A stretch of 64,000 bases of DNA from Cellulophaga baltica (GTDB lineage Bacteria > Bacteroidota > Bacteroidia > Flavobacteriales > Flavobacteriaceae), in the NCBI RefSeq assembly GCF_018861125.1, contig NZ_JAHKQN010000015.1, positions 248,001 through 312,000 on the forward strand, read 5' to 3'. This document shows, in pieces, positions 16,134 to 24,458 of the stretch (positions within the stretch are counted from its first letter, which is position 1; each line of letters opens with the position of its first letter). The notes under the pieces were generated by a model. That model was not told the origin of the DNA and searched no databases. It saw only the letters and a list, made by a program, of their open reading frames with translations. A program made the translations under genes and the position numbers.

Positions 16134-17197
16134 TCTAAAATTAGTTTTAAGCTTACGCTATATAGTGTATCATTATTTTCAATAAAAAACTCATGTTTGT
16201 CAGGATACAAAATACGCAATCTTTTTTTAACATTTTCTAATCCAATACCACCAATTCCGTCTTTATTTACAACTTTTTGTGTTTTACTGTTTTTTATTTT
16301 AAAAATTACAGTATTATTTTTTTGCGTGATTTGTATGCTTAAATAAGCTTCTTTTATATGCTCTATATTACCATGCTTTAAGGCGTTTTCTAAAAAAGGA
16401 ATTAAAAGCATTGGAGCAATTGCTACATTTTCATCATCTATATCAAAATCTGTAGTGATTGGGTATTTTTTACTACTTTTTACAGTAAATAGTTTTATGT
16501 AATTTTCTATGTAATTAATTTCTTTTTTTAAAGGTACTTTTGGTTGTTCGCACTCATACAATACATATCTAAGCATAGCTGCTAAATAACTAATACTCTC
16601 TTGTGTTTTTTTAGTATTTATAGCAGATAAAGCATAAATATTATTTAGTGTATTAAATAAAAAATGTGGATTAATTTGAGATTTTAAAAGTTTTAATTCC
16701 GTAGCTAATTTTTCATTAATATTTTTAATAGTTTCTCTTTCTTTTTGTTGAGCAAAAATTAAGGTTTCTAAAAAAGTACCAATAGTAAAAGAAACGGTTA
16801 ATAGTAATGAATGTATAAAAAGTGGAGATGGTCCAGCTATAGCTTGTGGGGGAAGTCGTCTTGGTGAATGATCTGGTTGTGGCATATGATCCATACCCCC
16901 AATCATTGGATCAGGTAACATATTAGGATCAAAATTTGGTGTTGAAAAAAAATGTTTAAGTATAGAGCTTAGCATTATTATACCTATGAAAAGGCTAAAA
17001 AAAGCAACGTATTTTTTATTGAAAAGTAATTTTGGAGCTCCATAGAAAATTAACAGTGCTAAAACTGCTATTTGTACTAGGTAAGCAGTATAGTTTTTTT
17101 CAATAAACAGGTTGTTTTTTCCCTCTACAAACCATATTATAACCCAAATTACAAACCATAAAACCACTTGAAATAAGAATCTTTTTGATGCTTTCAT
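16130..17197 (-). CDS. LytS/YehU-type sensor histidine kinase with Met/His-rich loop
   Basis: 355 aa. Four predicted membrane segments in the first 150 residues, then a coiled linker and a His_kinase domain. Phosphoacceptor His178 lies in SQINPHFLFNTLNN, and the ATP-binding part contains LENALKHG and GIGLENVKKRL. Between the third and fourth membrane segments (about 84-124) an extracytoplasmic loop is rich in Met, His, Asp and Pro (PNMLPDPMIGGMDHM, then PQPDH). Such clusters often bind copper or other soft metals, so metal sensing is proposed (inference). It is co-transcribed with the response regulator and divergent from a gene set ending in an SCO copper-chaperone gene. Confidence 0.9.
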   Translation of the reverse strand: MKASKRFLFQVVLWFVIWVIIWFVEGKNNLFIEKNYTAYLVQIAVLALLIFYGAPKLLFNKKYVAFFSLFIGIIMLSSILKHFFSTPNFDPNMLPDPMIGGMDHMPQPDHSPRRLPPQAIAGPSPLFIHSLLLTVSFTIGTFLETLIFAQQKERETIKNINEKLATELKLLKSQINPHFLFNTLNNIYALSAINTKKTQESISYLAAMLRYVLYECEQPKVPLKKEINYIENYIKLFTVKSSKKYPITTDFDIDDENVAIAPMLLIPFLENALKHGNIEHIKEAYLSIQITQKNNTVIFKIKNSKTQKVVNKDGIGGIGLENVKKRLRILYPDKHEFFIENNDTLYSVSLKLILE

Positions 17198-17385
17198 ATC
17201 ACAAATTAAAGTAAAAAAAAATCAATTAAGTGTAAAAATATAGCTAGTAAATTCCTTTAAAGTTAACACTCGCTGAATCATTTTAACATTTTACTGATAA
17301 GTTTTATTAATTAGTTGATTGTTAGGTTTTAACACGATTATTTTTATCAAATTTGTATTCAATAATATTAAAAAAAATAGAACAG

Positions 17386-17655
17386 ATGATTAATAAAGGA
17401 ATTAAGTTAGGAATTTTTGCAGTTGCATTATTATCTTTTTCATTAAGTAGCGCACAAAATAGAGACCAAAAAACACCTCCTACTTTTGAAGAGTTAATAG
17501 AGAAAATGGATAAAAATGAAGATGGTAAACTTTCAGAAGATGAAGTAGAAGGACCATTAAAAGATATGTTTTCTGAAATTGATACTGATGAAGATGGTTT
17601 TATTACAGAAGAAGAATTTGAAAATGCTCCTAAGCCAAAAGGGCCAAGAAAGTAA
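17386..17655 (+). CDS. Secreted EF-hand protein
   Basis: An in-frame start at 17353 exists, but the ATG at 17386 is preferred because MINKGIKLGIFAVALLSFSL begins a clean signal peptide ending at SSAQ; the protein is then 89 aa. The mature part carries two canonical EF-hand loops, DKNEDGKLSEDE and DTDEDGFITEEE, both with acidic residues at positions 1, 3, 5 and 12, so Ca2+ binding is likely. The C-terminus is Pro/Lys-rich. It is the first gene of a plus-strand set (EF-hand, YHYH, MORN, SCO) with gaps of 34 and 13 bp and then an overlap, transcribed away from the LytS/LytTR pair. Confidence 0.8.
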   Translation: MINKGIKLGIFAVALLSFSLSSAQNRDQKTPPTFEELIEKMDKNEDGKLSEDEVEGPLKDMFSEIDTDEDGFITEEEFENAPKPKGPRK

Positions 17656-17689
17656 TTTTTTAATATTAATAAATTAAATATTTAGTAGG

Positions 17690-18493
17690 ATGAAAAAAGA
17701 ACTAATAATAAACAAATATTTACCAATTAAGTTGTTATTAGTGGCAACTTCAGTTGCAATTTTTTCATGCAGTAGTGATTCGGTTAGTAGTGATGATGAT
17801 ACGACAGAAGAATTGGCTGAAGATTCAGCAGATGAGGAGGCGGTAACCGAATTACATGCTGCTTATGCAGCTTTTAATACAGATGCTACTACAATATATT
17901 TAGATGGTTCAAATGTAGTTATTGAAACTACAGGTTTACCTGATCATGAATCTGTTTATTGGGGAGAAGGTAATGATCTTTATAGAGAAGAAACTGAGGT
18001 TGCATTAACCCCGAGTATTATGTCAAGTAATAATAATGCAGTAACAATAACTGTTGATGCTACGCCGGACTTAACAGGTGATTCTGTTGATACAAATTTT
18101 GACACTATTGGTATTGCAGTAAGTGGCGCATCAATATTTAATGATCAAGAAGGTGCAGGTACATTAGATGATGCGGCTACATCACTTGATTGGACAGGAG
18201 CACATATTGGCCCAGGTGTTTATCATTACCACCTAGAGCCAGTTGCATTTAGTGATGATGATTCAAATTTAGTTGGTATATTGTTAGATGGTGTCTTCTT
18301 ATACGGTAGAAAATGTGATTCTACAAGTGATTATCCAGATGATTTAGACGTTTCTGGTGGTCATACGTCAACAACACAATATACTGATGGTGAAGAAGAA
18401 TATCACTATCATATAATTAATGAAGAATATTCAGTACCTACATCATATGGTTACTCATATCTTGCATTTGTAGGCCCTTACCAAGGATATTAA
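17690..18493 (+). CDS. YHYH-domain lipoprotein
   Basis: 267 aa. Lipobox FSC (Cys27), an acidic Asp/Glu-rich linker (about 33-53), then a YHYH-type domain. Motif YHYHLEP begins at 178 (in GPGVYHYHLEP) and a second YHYH at 238-241. LVGILLDGVFLYGRKC in between is typical of the family. The His/Tyr clusters suggest metal binding, but no YHYH activity is firmly established. It is 34 bp after the EF-hand gene and 13 bp before the MORN gene, so it is probably part of one operon with the SCO gene. Outer-membrane or surface location is predicted. Confidence 0.85.
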   Translation: MKKELIINKYLPIKLLLVATSVAIFSCSSDSVSSDDDTTEELAEDSADEEAVTELHAAYAAFNTDATTIYLDGSNVVIETTGLPDHESVYWGEGNDLYREETEVALTPSIMSSNNNAVTITVDATPDLTGDSVDTNFDTIGIAVSGASIFNDQEGAGTLDDAATSLDWTGAHIGPGVYHYHLEPVAFSDDDSNLVGILLDGVFLYGRKCDSTSDYPDDLDVSGGHTSTTQYTDGEEEYHYHIINEEYSVPTSYGYSYLAFVGPYQGY

Positions 18494-18506
18494 AATTATA
18501 TTTTAG

Positions 18507-19130
18507 ATGAAAAAAATATACTTTTTACTATTTTTAACTATTATTTTTTATAGTTGTAAAAAAGAAAATCCAATAAAAAAAGTAGTATCTAAAACTACTA
18601 CAGAAATTATTGATGATTCTATTACAATTGCAAATATAGAAGTAGATAAAAAGAAATTATTTTTAAATCAAATTGAAGGCAAATGGTATTTAAATGATAA
18701 ACCTTTTGAAGGTTACTCTTTAAAATATCATAAAAATGGCACTGTTATAGAAAAGCTTGGATTTTACAAAGGTAAAAGACAAGGTAGTGCTAAAAGATGG
18801 TTTGAAAATGGAGTGTTGAGAGCATCATTTAATTATAACCAAAACAAATTAGTTGGCTCTTATAAAACCTGGTGGGTAAACGGAGTGCTATCAGAACATT
18901 CTACTTATGTAAACGGCATAAAGCAAGGCATCGAAAAAAGATGGTATTCAAGCGGACAATTGGCTAAAATGCGTAATCTTGTTGATGGAAAAGAACAAGG
19001 TTTGCAACAAGCTTGGTTACAAAACGGTACCTTGTATGTTAATTATGAAGCTAAAAACGGAAGAGTTTTTGGTTTAAAGCGTGCTAATCTATGTTATCAG
19101 TTAAAAGATGAAGTGGTTACCAGAAATTAA
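18507..19130 (+). CDS. MORN-variant repeat lipoprotein (YwqK-like)
   Basis: 207 aa. Lipobox YSC (Cys17) followed by several 20-24 residue repeats of the form Y.NG.....WYE.G.L, as in GFYKGKRQGSAKRWFENG and WWVNGVLSEHSTYVNGIKQG. This is the MORN_2 repeat often labelled antitoxin YwqK. There is no partner toxin nearby and the protein is lipidated, so an antitoxin role is not supported. Its last 23 bases overlap the start of the SCO gene, indicating translational coupling. Confidence 0.8.
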   Translation: MKKIYFLLFLTIIFYSCKKENPIKKVVSKTTTEIIDDSITIANIEVDKKKLFLNQIEGKWYLNDKPFEGYSLKYHKNGTVIEKLGFYKGKRQGSAKRWFENGVLRASFNYNQNKLVGSYKTWWVNGVLSEHSTYVNGIKQGIEKRWYSSGQLAKMRNLVDGKEQGLQQAWLQNGTLYVNYEAKNGRVFGLKRANLCYQLKDEVVTRN

Positions 19131-19806
19131 ATTACAGTATTACTTTTTATGTTTAGGTATTGCTTTTATTTCATCTTGTAAAAATGAAGTAAAAAAAGTA
19201 GAACTAAAAACAGAGGAGTCTAGTAGAGTAGTAAATCTACCTTTTTATTCAGATGAATCATTTACACCAAACTGGTTAACACCAAATAGTGAAGAGGCTA
19301 AATCGTTTCATAAAATCCCAAATTTTAAATTGGTGAATCAATTAGGAGATACAATTACTCAAAATACTTTTAATGATAAAATATACGTTACAGATTTCTT
19401 TTTTACAACATGCCCCGGAATTTGCCCAAAGATGATGGAAAGTATGGCTGTATTACAAGAAAAATACATTGCAGATGATGAGATAATGTTTTTATCACAT
19501 TCTGTGACACCTTCAATAGATTCTGTGTCTGTTTTAAAGGACTATGCAGATGATAGAGGAGTGGTTGCCAATAAATGGCATTTGGTTACTGGTGATAAAA
19601 ATGAGATTTATGATTTAGGGCGCAATCAATATTTTGTAGAAAATGATTTAGGTGTTCCCAAAGACCAAAATGATTTTTTACATTCTGAAAATTTTTTGTT
19701 GATAGATAAAGAAAAGCATATTCGTGGTATTTATAATAGTTTAAATAGAGCATCAATGAAACAATTAATAGTTGATATTGAGACTTTAAAAAAAGAGTAT
19801 TTATAA
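19108..19806 (+). CDS. SCO1/SenC/PrrC-family copper-binding lipoprotein
   Basis: 232 aa. N-terminal hydrophobic segment with an SSC lipobox (Cys24), then a thioredoxin-like fold with the copper-binding CPGIC (Cys102, Cys106) in FFFTTCPGICPKMM and the distant ligand His192 in FLHSENF. All three Cu ligands are present. SCO proteins deliver copper to the CuA site of cytochrome oxidase or act as thiol-disulfide factors on the periplasmic side. It overlaps the MORN gene by 23 bp and ends the metal-related operon at a strong terminator. No oxidase genes are in the window, so the client is unknown. Confidence 0.92.
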   Translation: MKWLPEIKLQYYFLCLGIAFISSCKNEVKKVELKTEESSRVVNLPFYSDESFTPNWLTPNSEEAKSFHKIPNFKLVNQLGDTITQNTFNDKIYVTDFFFTTCPGICPKMMESMAVLQEKYIADDEIMFLSHSVTPSIDSVSVLKDYADDRGVVANKWHLVTGDKNEIYDLGRNQYFVENDLGVPKDQNDFLHSENFLLIDKEKHIRGIYNSLNRASMKQLIVDIETLKKEYL

Positions 19807-19838
19807 TACTTTATAATAAAGTAAATTTCACAAGTACT

Positions 19839-19876
19839 AAAACGGCTAAAAAATTTATTTTTTAGCCGTTTTTTCA
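19839..19876 (+). terminator. Terminator of the SCO operon
   Basis: AAAACGGCTAAAAAA (19839-19853) pairs with TTTTTTAGCCGTTTT (19858-19872), followed by more T residues. Confidence 0.85.
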
Positions 19877-19938
19877 TTTTTTAAGTAAATAGGTCAATAA
19901 TAAGCGGCTACTTATTCGTTAAGCCATTTTACAAGCCA

Positions 19939-19946
19939 TAAGTTTG
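19939..19946 (+). promoter_or_regulatory. -7 box of the FKBP gene
   Basis: TAAGTTTG, an exact TAnnTTTG match, predicts a start near 19950 and supports translation from ATG 19986. Confidence 0.55.
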
Positions 19947-19985
19947 CAATAATTATACGAATTGATAATTACAAATAGTACAATT

Positions 19986-20414
19986 ATGAGTAAGGTTAAA
20001 GCAAATGACACGGTAGAAGTGCATTACACAGGAAAATTAAAAGACGGTCAAATTTTTGATAGTTCAATTGAAAGAGAACCTTTAAAAGTTACTTTGGGTC
20101 AAAAAAGTTTAATTGCTGGTTTTGAAAATGGCTTAATTGATATGGCTGTAAACGATAAAAAAACGATTGTAATTCCAATGGAAGAAGCATACGGATCAGT
20201 AAATGAAGAATTTTTTCAAAAAGTTCCATTAACTGATTTACCAGAAGAAATTAAACCAGAAGTTGGTATGGCACTTATGGCTAAAAATTCTGACGGTACT
20301 GAGCGTCAACTTAAAGTTGCAGCTGTAAATGAAGATCATATTGTTATTGATGCAAATCATCCATTAGCAGGTCAAGAGCTAATTTTTGACTTAGAATTGG
20401 TTTCTATAGCATAA
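19986..20414 (+). CDS. FKBP-type peptidyl-prolyl isomerase (SlyD-like)
   Basis: 142 aa from the ATG at 19986; an upstream in-frame TTG at 19962 would add eight unconserved residues and is rejected. The FKBP fold comes first (VEVHYTGKLKDGQIFDSS, LIAGFENGLIDM), then an inserted flap domain (VPLTDLPEEIKPEVGMALMA to DANHPLAGQELIFD), the SlyD arrangement that combines proline isomerase and chaperone activity. The His-rich metal-binding tail of E. coli SlyD is absent. Cytoplasmic, monocistronic, with a near-perfect terminator after it. Confidence 0.93.
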   Translation: MSKVKANDTVEVHYTGKLKDGQIFDSSIEREPLKVTLGQKSLIAGFENGLIDMAVNDKKTIVIPMEEAYGSVNEEFFQKVPLTDLPEEIKPEVGMALMAKNSDGTERQLKVAAVNEDHIVIDANHPLAGQELIFDLELVSIA

Positions 20415-20437
20415 TCACATTATAATAGTGATATATC

Positions 20438-20474
20438 AAAAAAGGCTGACAATAATTATTGTCAGCCTTTTTTT
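20438..20474. terminator. Bidirectional terminator
   Basis: AAAAAAGGCTGACAATAA is followed directly by its reverse complement and extra T residues; shared by the convergent FKBP and cytochrome genes. Confidence 0.9.
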
Positions 20475-20495
20475 TAGTTAGATTGGTACTATTAT

Positions 20496-21923
20496 TTATA
20501 AAGTCTTAAGATATTCTAATACAGCAAGACGTTCAGAATCTGTAAGTTCATCTCCAAATGTATGCCCGCCATTTCCGTAACCTTTTAAGCTTGTATCGTA
20601 GGTTTGTGTATTTTGTTTTGAAGTTTCAACAGTGTAATTCCATCCTAATTTAGTACTATCATAATCAGAATCATCAAAAGTTCTACTCCACAATTCTGGT
20701 CTATTTTCACTATTTAAAACATCCATAATTGTTGGTACAGATGCATTATGAAAATATGGAGCTGTAGCCCAGACACCATCTAAAGGAGGAGCAACATAAC
20801 CACCTTCCGCATTCAGCAACAAACCATTTTCACCGGTGCCAAAATATCCAGTATTAAACCAATCAAAAAAGTAGGTGTTTAATAATGAAGTTTCTGTGTA
20901 ATGATTTGATAGTTCAGAATCTGTATTCACAGTGCCTAAACTTACTAATGAATTGGGGTAAAAAGAATCATCTGAATCATAATTTCCGTGACAATTAGAA
21001 CATGTATTATTAAATAATTCTTTTCCTGTGGTCGCTAAATCTTCATCAATAGCATATGGGTATTCTGGTGCTTCGATACTTTCAATATAGGCAAGTACAT
21101 CGGGCATTTTTGCATCAACCTCAACAGCTTTTGTAATATCATTTAAAGTTAGTAGTGACGCTCCTATAAAACTTTTGCAAAAATCATTTCGGTTTAAAGC
21201 CGTATGAAACATTGCATTTTTCTTTTTTAATAACCACCAAGCTGGTACATCTGCAGGTATTACTTCTTCATCAACAGTAATATACGGTGTATCATTCCAT
21301 GCTAATGTATTTTTATCTCTGTGAGAAATTAATACTTCAGTAATTTTATTAGCAGTGTTAACTCCTATAGATTCTGTTATAGTTTTAGGACCAATAGCAA
21401 CAATACTATTTTTAAATTGTTCGTAAGCTTCGTATTCAGGACTGTCTAAACCATAAAATTGAATAATACCTGCAGTAAGTACAGGTTCAAGATCTGCTCT
21501 GTTAGTGGTGAAATCAACACTGTGGTTTCCTAAACCAACAATCAATTCATCATTAATTTTTGCAGCATGACAGTTTAAGCAATTTGGTGCAACTATTTGA
21601 GCACCGTTTGCAGCAGTAATTGAAGTGTAATTATAGGCAATTGTAGCATTAACTCCAGTCCGTTCTAAAGGGTTTTCACTATTTTCGCCATAAATAGCAT
21701 TGTAAACCGCAAAAGGAATTCCCGAACTCATAAAATTACCAGAAAATAAATAATCTTTTCCTATTTCAATATCACCTGTACGTTGTATACTCTCAGGAAT
21801 TGAAATAACTTCCCAAACCTCATCATTTGGTGTTTCAATTATTTCACTTGTGATTGATTCAGAATCTGAAGAACAAGAGTTTAGTAAAAATACACTTAAT
21901 AATAAGAATAATGGGTTTTTCAA
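20496..21923 (-). CDS. Diheme cytochrome c lipoprotein, peroxidase-like
   Basis: 475 aa with two CxxCH heme sites, CLNCH (115-119) and CSNCH (308-312), so two c-type hemes. The segment GVWATAPYFHNASVPTIMDV is characteristic of the CcpA/MauG/RoxA-like diheme peroxidase and oxygenase group. Lipobox NSC (Cys17) places it on the outer membrane or periplasm. The frame has no ATG between an upstream stop and the signal peptide, so translation starts at TTG 21923 (TTG-AAA-AAC). Exact substrate unknown; electron transfer or peroxide/organic oxidation are options. A 26-codon ORF precedes it on the same strand. Confidence 0.85.
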   Translation of the reverse strand: MKNPLFLLLSVFLLNSCSSDSESITSEIIETPNDEVWEVISIPESIQRTGDIEIGKDYLFSGNFMSSGIPFAVYNAIYGENSENPLERTGVNATIAYNYTSITAANGAQIVAPNCLNCHAAKINDELIVGLGNHSVDFTTNRADLEPVLTAGIIQFYGLDSPEYEAYEQFKNSIVAIGPKTITESIGVNTANKITEVLISHRDKNTLAWNDTPYITVDEEVIPADVPAWWLLKKKNAMFHTALNRNDFCKSFIGASLLTLNDITKAVEVDAKMPDVLAYIESIEAPEYPYAIDEDLATTGKELFNNTCSNCHGNYDSDDSFYPNSLVSLGTVNTDSELSNHYTETSLLNTYFFDWFNTGYFGTGENGLLLNAEGGYVAPPLDGVWATAPYFHNASVPTIMDVLNSENRPELWSRTFDDSDYDSTKLGWNYTVETSKQNTQTYDTSLKGYGNGGHTFGDELTDSERLAVLEYLKTL

Positions 21924-21984
21924 ATTGAAGGTGTATAAAAATAGTAGCTGTAAAAATAGAAATTACAAGCTATTTAAAGCTAAT

Positions 21985-22065
21985 TTAAGAAATAGTATTA
22001 GCTGCGATAGTAATGGTTACGATTAAAAGTACAAATAAAGCTATTGACTTTCTCATGATTTTCAT
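21985..22065 (-). CDS. Possible 26-aa hydrophobic peptide
   Basis: ATG at 22065 to TAA at 21987-21985 encodes MKIMRKSIALFVLLIVTITI plus AANTIS: a short basic start, then one uninterrupted hydrophobic stretch, as in single-span small membrane proteins. It lies 61 bp upstream of the diheme cytochrome gene on the same strand and may be co-transcribed. Too short for family assignment; a chance ORF cannot be excluded. Confidence 0.4.
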   Translation of the reverse strand: MKIMRKSIALFVLLIVTITIAANTIS

Positions 22066-22243
22066 TGAATTGATTAGTTGACTGCAATTTGGGATTTATA
22101 TAAATATGATTAGTATTTTATTGGACAGAAAACATAAAATTACGTTAAAATACACTTTTCAAGCTTATTTTAACAATTGAAAAATGATTGTTTTTTTCTT
22201 AGAAACAAATGAAAAAATAAGCATATAATCAATTTAAAAAATG

Positions 22244-22251
22244 TAGTTTTG
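22244..22251 (+). promoter_or_regulatory. -7 box of the J-domain gene
   Basis: TAGTTTTG matches TAnnTTTG, 26 bp before the ATG at 22278. No good -33 TTG at the usual distance. Confidence 0.5.
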
Positions 22252-22277
22252 CGGCTGATTTAGAAAAAGTTAGCAAG

Positions 22278-22727
22278 ATGAAACGTATTAAGGAGTATAA
22301 GAAGTTATTTTCAGTTGAAAAGGAGATTAATTTAAAAGAATTAAAGTCTACTTACCGTGGTTTGGTAAAACAATGGCACCCTGATAAATTTCAAGAAGGT
22401 GATGAACAAAAAGAAGCTGCTGAATTAAAAAGCAGACAAATTATTGATGGTTATCACTTTTTAGTTAGTATTGCTCCTGAAACAAAAGAAGCTAACTTAG
22501 AAGAGTATACGGCACTAACGACAACATCTGGTATATTAGATTTTCAGCACAAAGGTTTGTTGTTAGAAATTACTTTTTTAGATGGTAGTACATATGAGTA
22601 TTTTGGTGTTTCAAAAAACATTTATGTAAAGTTAATTAACTCACCAAAGCAATACCGTTTTGCAAAGCGTAGTATATTTAATAGTTATTTATACCGTAAA
22701 TCAAAAAAGAACCTTCAGGAAGCATAA
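22278..22727 (+). CDS. J-domain / KTSC-domain fusion protein
   Basis: 149 aa. The N-terminal half (about 5-75) is a J-domain with the essential HPD (34-36) in KQWHPDKF, which stimulates DnaK ATPase. The C-terminal part (about 85-143) matches the KTSC domain, a short lysyl-tRNA-synthetase C-terminal-like module seen in small proteins: LEITFLDGSTYEYFGVSKNIY, then SPKQYRFAKRSIFNSY. No zinc-finger or substrate-binding DnaJ parts, so it is a specialised co-chaperone. The KTSC part may direct DnaK to RNA or ribosome-related substrates (inference). Cytoplasmic, monocistronic, with a terminator at 22748-22778. Confidence 0.82.
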   Translation: MKRIKEYKKLFSVEKEINLKELKSTYRGLVKQWHPDKFQEGDEQKEAAELKSRQIIDGYHFLVSIAPETKEANLEEYTALTTTSGILDFQHKGLLLEITFLDGSTYEYFGVSKNIYVKLINSPKQYRFAKRSIFNSYLYRKSKKNLQEA

Positions 22728-22747
22728 TTTTCAATATACAAATATTC

Positions 22748-22778
22748 AAGCCTGTAATGAAAATTGCAGGCTTTTTTT
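22748..22778 (+). terminator. Terminator of the J-domain gene
   Basis: AAGCCTGTAA (22748-22757) pairs with TTGCAGGCTT with one G-U, followed by seven T residues. Confidence 0.85.
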
Positions 22779-22847
22779 ATGCACAATTGTGTCAATTTAA
22801 AAAGATATTCTTAAACTTGTATAACACTTCTCAAAAACATATATTAA

Positions 22848-23783
22848 ATGGCTAAATCATCACAAACTGTTCTTATTGTTTTGGCATTTTTTGCCATTTA
22901 TATTATTTGGGGTTCTACGTATTTAATGAATAAAATAGCGGTTACTGACCTACCACCGTATATGCTGGCGTCTATACGTTTTATGACTGCGGGTTCTCTC
23001 ATATTTGTTATTTGTAAAGTGATGAAAATATCACTCAAAATCACAAAAAAGCAATTTATAAACTGTGTAATTGTTGGTTTTTTATTTTTGACTTTTGGTA
23101 ATGGCGTTTTTGTATGGGGACTAAAATATGTTGATAGTGGTTTTGCTGCACTTGAAGTTGCATCAATGCCATTAATTGTTCTTATTCTAATGCGAATAAT
23201 TGATGGTAAAAAAATACAACCAATGTCACTAGTTGGTGTCGTATTAGGTATCATAGGTATTTATTTGTTAGTAAGTCAAAATCAAATTACACAAAGCGAT
23301 GAATCACTACTAGGTATGGGTATTATATTTGTCTGTGTTTTAGGTTGGTCTTGTGGTAGCTTATTTGTAGGTAGGGCAGATTTAACACCAAGTTATCTAG
23401 TAAATACAGCATACCAAATGGTGACCGCAGGTTTTACACTTTTATGTACAAGTTTAATTTTAGGAGAACAATGGTCTTCACCCTTAACATGGTCAACTCC
23501 GGTACAACTTTCTATGAGTATGTTGATTCTGTTAGGAAGTATTGTAGCTTTTACAGCCTTTAACTACTTATTGAAAACAGTTTCACCCGAAAAAGTAGCA
23601 ACATCAAGTTATGTAAACCCTGTAATTGCCTTATTATTAGGTTGGTATGTTTTAGATGAGCATATCACACAGCAATCTATGATTGCAGCAGTAATATTAC
23701 TTACAGGCGTATTTTTTATTAATACAAAGAAAAAATTAGTTCTATTTTCAAGATTTAGAGGTAAAGTGAGAAACAAGAACTAG
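22848..23783 (+). CDS. EamA/DMT-family transporter
   Basis: 311 aa with ten predicted membrane helices in two EamA repeats, each opening with the typical pattern (IYIIWGSTYLMNKIA near the start; the second repeat has GWSCGSLFVGRA). RhaT/YedA-like members export amino acids or metabolites across the inner membrane; the substrate is unknown. The TAG stop is directly followed by the stop of the convergent pseudouridine synthase gene with no spacer, so neither gene has a separate terminator here. Confidence 0.88.
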   Translation: MAKSSQTVLIVLAFFAIYIIWGSTYLMNKIAVTDLPPYMLASIRFMTAGSLIFVICKVMKISLKITKKQFINCVIVGFLFLTFGNGVFVWGLKYVDSGFAALEVASMPLIVLILMRIIDGKKIQPMSLVGVVLGIIGIYLLVSQNQITQSDESLLGMGIIFVCVLGWSCGSLFVGRADLTPSYLVNTAYQMVTAGFTLLCTSLILGEQWSSPLTWSTPVQLSMSMLILLGSIVAFTAFNYLLKTVSPEKVATSSYVNPVIALLLGWYVLDEHITQQSMIAAVILLTGVFFINTKKKLVLFSRFRGKVRNKN

Positions 23784-24359
23784 TTACAGTAGTTTATCTA
23801 ATTCTTGTACACTATTAGGCTGCATATTTTTGATTGTATTTTCGCCTATTCTAACGCGCACCAAACGCAAGGTAGGAAACCCTACTTTGGCAGTCATTTT
23901 TCTAACTTGTCTAAACTTACCTTCGGTTATAGTGATGCTAACCCATGAGTTTGGTCTGTGCGTACCAATACGGAGTTTTTTATTAGGATCAGAAAAATTT
24001 GGCGCTACAATTTTTTTGACAAGACATGGTTTTGTTTGGTATTTTTTTCCTGAGAAACCTATTTCAACTCCTTTTTTAAGTATTTCAATAGCAATGGCTG
24101 TTATTTCACCATCCAACTGTGCATAATATTCTTTCTCAATCCCTGATTGATTAATAATATCACTTAATTTTCCATCTGTAGTTAATAATAGTAAACCTTC
24201 TGACTTTTCATCCAAACGACCAATAGGCATAATTCCTTTAGGGAAATCATATAATTCACCTAAAAAAGACTTACTGCGAGCTTCCTTTTTGTCATTGGAT
24301 GAAAACTGGCTAAGCACACCAAATGGTTTATAAAGTTTAAAATGTAGATGCTTTTTCAT
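23784..24359 (-). CDS. rluE: rRNA pseudouridine synthase, RluE-like
   Basis: 191 aa from ATG 24359; a further upstream in-frame TTG at 24383 lies over the predicted -7 region (TATCTTTA, 24376-24369) and is rejected. RsuA/RluB/E/F family fold: KLYKPFGVLSQFSS at the N-terminus, the catalytic-Asp motif GRLDEKSEGLLLLT, KEYYAQLDGEI, and ITEGKFRQVRKMTAKVG. No S4 domain, as in RluE, which makes pseudouridine 2457 in 23S rRNA; RluE rather than RluB/F is inferred from the size and the Q-F-S-S segment. Convergent and directly abutting the EamA gene. Confidence 0.87.
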   Translation of the reverse strand: MKKHLHFKLYKPFGVLSQFSSNDKKEARSKSFLGELYDFPKGIMPIGRLDEKSEGLLLLTTDGKLSDIINQSGIEKEYYAQLDGEITAIAIEILKKGVEIGFSGKKYQTKPCLVKKIVAPNFSDPNKKLRIGTHRPNSWVSITITEGKFRQVRKMTAKVGFPTLRLVRVRIGENTIKNMQPNSVQELDKLL

Positions 24360-24458
24360 TATAGGCTGTAAAGATACAATCAATGATGGTTTGAGTTATA
24401 ACATTGTCTTAAATGAGTTAAGTTTATTTCATCCAATTTGTAGTTTTATAAAAAAAAT

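Noticed and set aside
18507-19130. YwqK antitoxin of a toxin-antitoxin pair
   Set aside because: The protein is a lipoprotein in a metal-related operon and no toxin gene is adjacent; MORN-type repeats alone do not show antitoxin function.
22898-23254. 118-codon minus-strand ORF inside the EamA transporter gene
   Set aside because: Antisense to ten membrane helices of a clear transporter; no independent features.
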